Positions 45,149-48,657 of a DNA stretch of 48,657 nt are shown piece after piece (within the stretch, counting starts at the first letter, position 1; each line of letters opens with the position of its first letter). The position numbers and the translations under genes were made by a program. This stretch comes from JBGRPZ01 sp041725955 (GTDB lineage Bacteria > Bacteroidota > Bacteroidia > Bacteroidales > JBGRPZ01). The stretch is taken from NCBI GenBank assembly GCA_041725955.1, contig JBGRQE010000019.1, forward strand, positions 1 to 48,657. The letters are read 5' to 3'. The notes under the pieces are model-generated. The model was not told where the DNA came from. It did no database searches and saw only the letters and a list, made by a program, of their open reading frames with translations.

Positions 45149-46038
45149 GACATTCTAGCTTGAAAGGCTTTTTGAATTTTCATTCTGTATTCTCTTTCTA
45201 AAGGCAGAGTTATATTTATATCATCCTTTTTCAAAGTACATATTGATCTGTTTTGACGCCAACCAAAATCATTCATTTTAAAATCACGATGAACATAAAA
45301 TAAATACTCCATATTAATAAGAATCGATTTCCCAATTTTCTGAAAGCCAACAGACTCTAAACTGGAACAGTAATGTCGAAAATCTTTTGTGCTTTTAAAT
45401 ACTTTAAAAATACTCTTTACCGCATTTACGAAAACCTCTTTTCTTGATTGGGAAGAGGTTTCTTCATAATATATCTCTCCCAAATCAATTAGTCGCTCTT
45501 TTTTTTCTTTTATATCATGAGCTGAGACGAAATTCACCAAACCATGATCGGTAAATACAAACAGTAAATCAGAATGATTTAAATAAAAGTCTTGTTTTTT
45601 TGTAGCTACCAAAATTTTATTCAAAGAAAAACCTAAACTACGTTTATCATTAGATTTTTGTAATTCAGACTGAAATGAATTCTTTATTTCTGATAAACGG
45701 TTATTTGTAGAATGAAAAACAAATGGTTTAATTAAGAAAAACAAATTACATATTAACAATTGCTCAATTGCATATCTGTTAAAATCAATTGCAAAAACAA
45801 TTAGAATTTCTCCACCACAAAACCACTCTATTCTATTTTTGATTTCCAAACAAGAGCTGTAATTATCATTAATAGAAATGATAATCGTACTTATAGATTG
45901 ATCAACAAGTATACTATTTTCAAATTCTTCCAGTGAAGAAAAAGTAAAAACATCGGTCTTCTCAACTTTTCTTAATACTTCTATTAAAACGCTACAATCA
46001 TCTATATTTTTTTCTATAATAACACTTTTCTTTTCCAC
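45145..46038 (-). CDS. LytTR-type DNA-binding regulator with degenerate receiver-like N-terminus
   Basis: The C-terminal 120 residues fit the LytTR fold: KKQDFYLNHSDLLFVFTDHGLVNFVS (strand/turn region), GFQKIGKSILINMEYLFYVHR (the conserved R-x-H-x-S-x-x-V-N-like segment, here with Lys-Ser) and ITLPLEREYRMKIQKAF (normally L-S-R-R-Y). The first 130 residues have receiver-like alternation (EKNIDDCSVLIEVLRKV, SISTIIISI) but lack the phosphoacceptor Asp pattern at the expected place. No histidine kinase is nearby. It uses a GTG start, since an in-frame stop lies upstream and no ATG is available. Its targets are unknown. Confidence 0.65.
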   Translation of the reverse strand: MEKKSVIIEKNIDDCSVLIEVLRKVEKTDVFTFSSLEEFENSILVDQSISTIIISINDNYSSCLEIKNRIEWFCGGEILIVFAIDFNRYAIEQLLICNLFFLIKPFVFHSTNNRLSEIKNSFQSELQKSNDKRSLGFSLNKILVATKKQDFYLNHSDLLFVFTDHGLVNFVSAHDIKEKKERLIDLGEIYYEETSSQSRKEVFVNAVKSIFKVFKSTKDFRHYCSSLESVGFQKIGKSILINMEYLFYVHRDFKMNDFGWRQNRSICTLKKDDINITLPLEREYRMKIQKAFQARMS

Positions 46039-46446
46039 GATAAACCTTACATAATTTTTTATACATTAAGCAACAACACTCATATCAATTCTCTGAAGAA
46101 GAATAATTCAAAATTATTTTCTTCAAATTATTTTGAATTTGAAATTATTATTTACAATTCTACCTACACAAAAAATTAAATATGTGAAAGTAATTTCAAA
46201 CTCATTTTATTATGATTAATCTTTCAAGCCTAATATAAGAAGAAAATATTTTTGATTTATACACCAAGCCTACAAATCCACATACAAACCCTAGATTTCA
46301 ACCTATTACCCCATAAATCATCATCATTTTATAAATAGAAACCAACTAAAACAAAATCTACTTTTACTTATCTTAGATAATTAAACAAAAAAAAACTCAG
46401 CAAAAAATTTCATTTTTTAAATGAATATATATTAAAAAACCTATTA
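46039..46446. other. 408-bp intergenic region with one hairpin
   Basis: The region is AT-rich and lacks coding signal. It contains the AT-rich inverted repeat at 46105-46139 (given separately) and nothing else that I recognise. Confidence 0.5.
46105..46139. repeat. AT-rich 15-bp inverted repeat upstream of the LytTR gene
   Basis: AATTCAAAATTATTT and AAATTATTTTGAATT pair with one mismatch over a 5-nt loop. It lies 67 nt upstream of the LytTR gene's start codon and could be a regulatory structure or binding site. Confidence 0.4.
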
Positions 46447-47298
46447 TTAATCATCAAACCTAATCTGTCTACCTTTTTCGAGACCTAATTCAAAAGCTAT
46501 TCTTAAACCATCATCTGATACAGATGCAAAATCAACACCTATTTCTTTAAGATCAAAATCGGGAGATATAATTTTGGTTTTATGTTCCATATATTTCCCT
46601 ATCAAAGGCAAACTAGATGTTAAATTCTTTTTTACGGGGATTGGCTCTGTCAAAATAGCAACTACTCTTTCACAATTTATATTCTGCAAAGGTGTTATCG
46701 GACAAAACTCCGTATAACAGCCATCAATATAAGCTTGCCCATCTATAGCCCCTGCTTCTGGCCAAGCATGAAGCATTCTTGAACTAGAATAAAAGACATC
46801 CTGAATATTTTCAGGAGTATATTTTTTTCCAAAATAGTCTGATCTAGAATAAACCTCAGAGATCAAATTTTCTTTTGTCCACTCCTCTATATTTTTTGCT
46901 GCATCTAAAAGTAATTTGCGACCTAAACGACTTGCTTGATCAGTTTGAGTAAGTAATTTTGCTTGCTCGTTAATAACACGACTTACAGATATCAACAATA
47001 AGGGATTATCATAGTCAAATAACATTTCCGATAAGTCGCTCATCATTGTTTTGATAGACCATTTCGAGACAAAAGACATACTTCTCCCCTCTCGTTTAAA
47101 CTTTGCACACTGAATCCAATAGTCTAAACTTATTTTTTCTAATTCATTACATGAAGCATATGCCATAGGAATACATGAAGAAGAACAAGCTGCAAAAACA
47201 TCTATTTTTTGCAACTGTTCACCTAATCCTTTTAACACACCATGAACAAAAATAGATTTAAAACTGCCAGACATACTGGCTACTCCTAATTTAAACAT
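46447..47298 (-). CDS. Patatin-like protein with altered nucleophile elbow
   Basis: A 283-residue protein with the patatin/acyl-hydrolase layout. The N-terminal loop GVASMSGSFKSIFVHGVLKGL stands where D-G-G-G-x-R-G is usual. The nucleophile elbow is CSSSC (38-42) in place of G-x-S-x-G, so Ser40 is the likely nucleophile. The dyad Asp lies in YIDGCYTEFCP (Asp192), with Gly then Cys in place of D-G-G/A. Patatins hydrolyse phospholipids or lipid esters. The altered glycines leave activity uncertain; it might be a diverged or non-catalytic member. No signal peptide is present. A TAAATTTG promoter box lies just upstream. Confidence 0.65.
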   Translation of the reverse strand: MFKLGVASMSGSFKSIFVHGVLKGLGEQLQKIDVFAACSSSCIPMAYASCNELEKISLDYWIQCAKFKREGRSMSFVSKWSIKTMMSDLSEMLFDYDNPLLLISVSRVINEQAKLLTQTDQASRLGRKLLLDAAKNIEEWTKENLISEVYSRSDYFGKKYTPENIQDVFYSSSRMLHAWPEAGAIDGQAYIDGCYTEFCPITPLQNINCERVVAILTEPIPVKKNLTSSLPLIGKYMEHKTKIISPDFDLKEIGVDFASVSDDGLRIAFELGLEKGRQIRFDD

Positions 47299-47319
47299 CT
47301 CTTTTTCAATTTAAAACAA

Positions 47320-47327
47320 CAAATTTA
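47320..47327 (-). promoter_or_regulatory. -7 box of the patatin-like gene
   Basis: Minus-strand TAAATTTG is an exact TAnnTTTG match, 21 nt upstream of the ATG. This makes the gene independent of the upstream gshF-like gene. Confidence 0.55.
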
Positions 47328-47365
47328 AATATGAAAAAAGAATTATTCAATGGGAACATGCTTAT

Positions 47366-48657
47366 TTAGAATCCAAGAAAATCTAATAAATGTTCATTAA
47401 TTTTCCTGTTTTTCCCCTTATATGGATGACAATGAATATGTATTGCAGGATTAAAATTCAATTCAATAATTGCATAATTACTATTATTTGCAGGCTTATT
47501 TATATCCTGAATCATCATATCTAAACCTGTAACTTTTGCTTTAACAGCCCGCATCGCTTCAACAGCTATTTTCTTATAAGAAGGATGAATCATATCTGTA
47601 TAATCAACACTATCGCCACCCGTACTTATATTCGAATTTTCGCGAAGAAAGACTCGTTCACCTCTTTCTGGAACATAATGCTTATTTAAATCCTGTTGGG
47701 CTAAGAACATTTCTTCTACTTCCCCTAAAGTAATTTTTTCAAGTGGAGTCTTATATCCTTTTCCCCTTAAAGAATCTTGATTCTTTAATTTAATTAATTC
47801 CTCAATATTTCTAACACCATCTCCATCGACATTTGCTGGAATTCGCCTTAAAACGCCCAATACGTTATCTTCTAAAACAAAAAAACGGTACTCATGCCCC
47901 TCAACAAATTCTTCAATTAAGATTGAACTATCATAACTAAATGCAAAATCAATTACTTTACAGAAAGTATTGTAATCATAGTTTTCTTTTAATATATTTA
48001 TACCAATACCAAAATTTGTCAACTTGGGCTTTACAACTATTTGCTTTCCCTTAAATAAATAAAAATCTTGCTTTGCTGTATTTGATGCAGTATAATAGTT
48101 TCCTTTAGGAACCCTAATATTATTATCAGAAAGTATTTCTTTAGTAACTACCTTATTCTCCATCAACAAAATAGAAACATAATTATCTTTCGAAGTTTTA
48201 GTTGCCTGGCAAACATATTCTTTCTTGTCTCCTTTAACCAGTTCAAGGAAATTTTCCTTTCTATCAAGAATATTTATTGTCACTCCTCTTCTAACAGCAG
48301 CTCTCATCAATAATTGAGTTGAAAGCTCCATATCTTGAAATGAAGAAAAGACATAATCTTTTGCTTTACTATCCTTCAAATATTTATGAGCAAGCTCAAG
48401 ATGCGCTGGTATAAAACCTTTACTTGAAATTTCATTAATTATTTTTTTTCCAACGGTTTCCAAATCACCTTTAATAAAATCCTCTGCACGGTCTATTGCT
48501 TTCAGATAATCTTTCGAAGAAATATTATATTTATCAAAAACCTTTCTTATTCTTTGAATTACTTCCAAAGACCAATCTTTAATAGCGCGGGGATTTCCAT
48601 GTTTATCTTTAAGGAATAAATCAGGTTTAAGTCCTTGTAAAGACACTTTTTCATGGT
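47366..48657 (-). CDS. gshF: GshF-type glutathione synthase, ATP-grasp C-terminal part (5' end outside window)
   Basis: The frame stays open to the right edge of the window (first complete codons read His-Glu-Lys-Val), so the GTG at 48646 is not the real start. About residues 130-426 are an ATP-grasp domain: KEILSDNNIRVPKGN, QIVVKPKLTNFGIGI (ATP-binding lysine), ILIEEFVEGHEYRFFVL and the metal-binding end IIELNFNPAIHIHCHPYKGK. The upstream 100 residues resemble the helical C-terminal end of a gamma-glutamylcysteine ligase, so the full protein is probably the bifunctional GshF (GshAB, about 750 residues) that makes glutathione from Glu, Cys and Gly. A cyanophycin-synthetase-like ATP-grasp is a less likely alternative. 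Confidence 0.75.
   Translation of the reverse strand, partial: HEKVSLQGLKPDLFLKDKHGNPRAIKDWSLEVIQRIRKVFDKYNISSKDYLKAIDRAEDFIKGDLETVGKKIINEISSKGFIPAHLELAHKYLKDSKAKDYVFSSFQDMELSTQLLMRAAVRRGVTINILDRKENFLELVKGDKKEYVCQATKTSKDNYVSILLMENKVVTKEILSDNNIRVPKGNYYTASNTAKQDFYLFKGKQIVVKPKLTNFGIGINILKENYDYNTFCKVIDFAFSYDSSILIEEFVEGHEYRFFVLEDNVLGVLRRIPANVDGDGVRNIEELIKLKNQDSLRGKGYKTPLEKITLGEVEEMFLAQQDLNKHYVPERGERVFLRENSNISTGGDSVDYTDMIHPSYKKIAVEAMRAVKAKVTGLDMMIQDINKPANNSNYAIIELNFNPAIHIHCHPYKGKNRKINEHLLDFLGF

Noticed and set aside
47366..48646. Complete 426-residue ATP-grasp protein starting at GTG 48646
   Set aside because: The frame continues upstream of the GTG to the window edge with sensible residues, so the gene is cut by the window.
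1..48657. tRNA, rRNA or known riboswitch genes
   Set aside because: I looked for tRNA-like cloverleaf ends and conserved T-loop sequence in the larger gaps and saw none; a covariance-model search would be needed to exclude weak cases.

Overview
The window looks like a chromosomal segment from a marine-type Bacteroidota, most likely order Bacteroidales/Marinilabiliales. The reasons are the very AT-rich composition, the near absence of Shine-Dalgarno sequences, several promoters of the Bacteroidota TAnnTTTG type (for example upstream of the ars operon, the glycosyltransferase and the patatin-like gene), and typical Bacteroidota families (HYC_CC_PP protein, HMA-AraC fusion regulator, fused GshF-type enzyme). 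Genus is not resolved from sequence alone.

Left edge (1-4,520): an eroding accessory region. The end of an unrecognised gene is followed by a type I restriction subunit gene (hsdR) broken by an in-frame TGA, and then by two minus-strand gene remnants with frameshifts and stops.

4,675-12,507: a copper/silver-type efflux locus: a regulator fusing an HMA-like metal-binding domain to an AraC HTH, a small HYC_CC_PP protein, an enlarged CusA-type RND pump, a TolC-type outer-membrane protein, and a CusB-type adaptor carrying both an N-terminal heavy-metal-binding domain and a C-terminal HMA domain.

12,604-18,897: an HD-domain (p)ppGpp-hydrolase-like protein, an HxxxD acyltransferase-like protein, a TPR/SEC-C protein, and an iron-dependent alcohol dehydrogenase divergent from an AraC regulator. 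A six-unit 22-bp tandem repeat (19,037-19,170) separates this from an arsenic operon (19,380-21,219: thioredoxin-like ArsE, ArsF, ArsG, ArsC). That operon has a clear promoter and an inverted repeat at its start, but no arsR in the window.

21,406-32,817: miscellaneous genes: a secreted OmpL47-type repeat protein, an MDR oxidoreductase, an APH-like kinase, an MFS transporter, an outer-membrane beta-barrel, an SDR/LysR divergent pair, an acyltransferase-3 and a GT4 glycosyltransferase.

32,830-36,499: a four-gene operon (DUF134 regulator with zinc ribbon, NifX/NifB-like small protein, two MinD-type ATPases each with two 4Fe-4S motifs) resembling the ORP (orange protein) cluster of sulfate reducers. 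A 16-bp perfect palindrome abuts its promoter, and a divergent thioredoxin-reductase-like flavoprotein lies alongside. This is the most interesting system in the window.

36,507-48,657: a MATE exporter, a Tet-family MFS exporter, a CaCA cation antiporter, an unknown secreted protein, a Tet(M)-like ribosomal-protection GTPase, an unknown 229-residue protein, a LytTR regulator with a degenerate receiver, a patatin-like protein with an unusual nucleophile elbow, and the C-terminal part of a GshF-type glutathione synthase that runs off the right edge.
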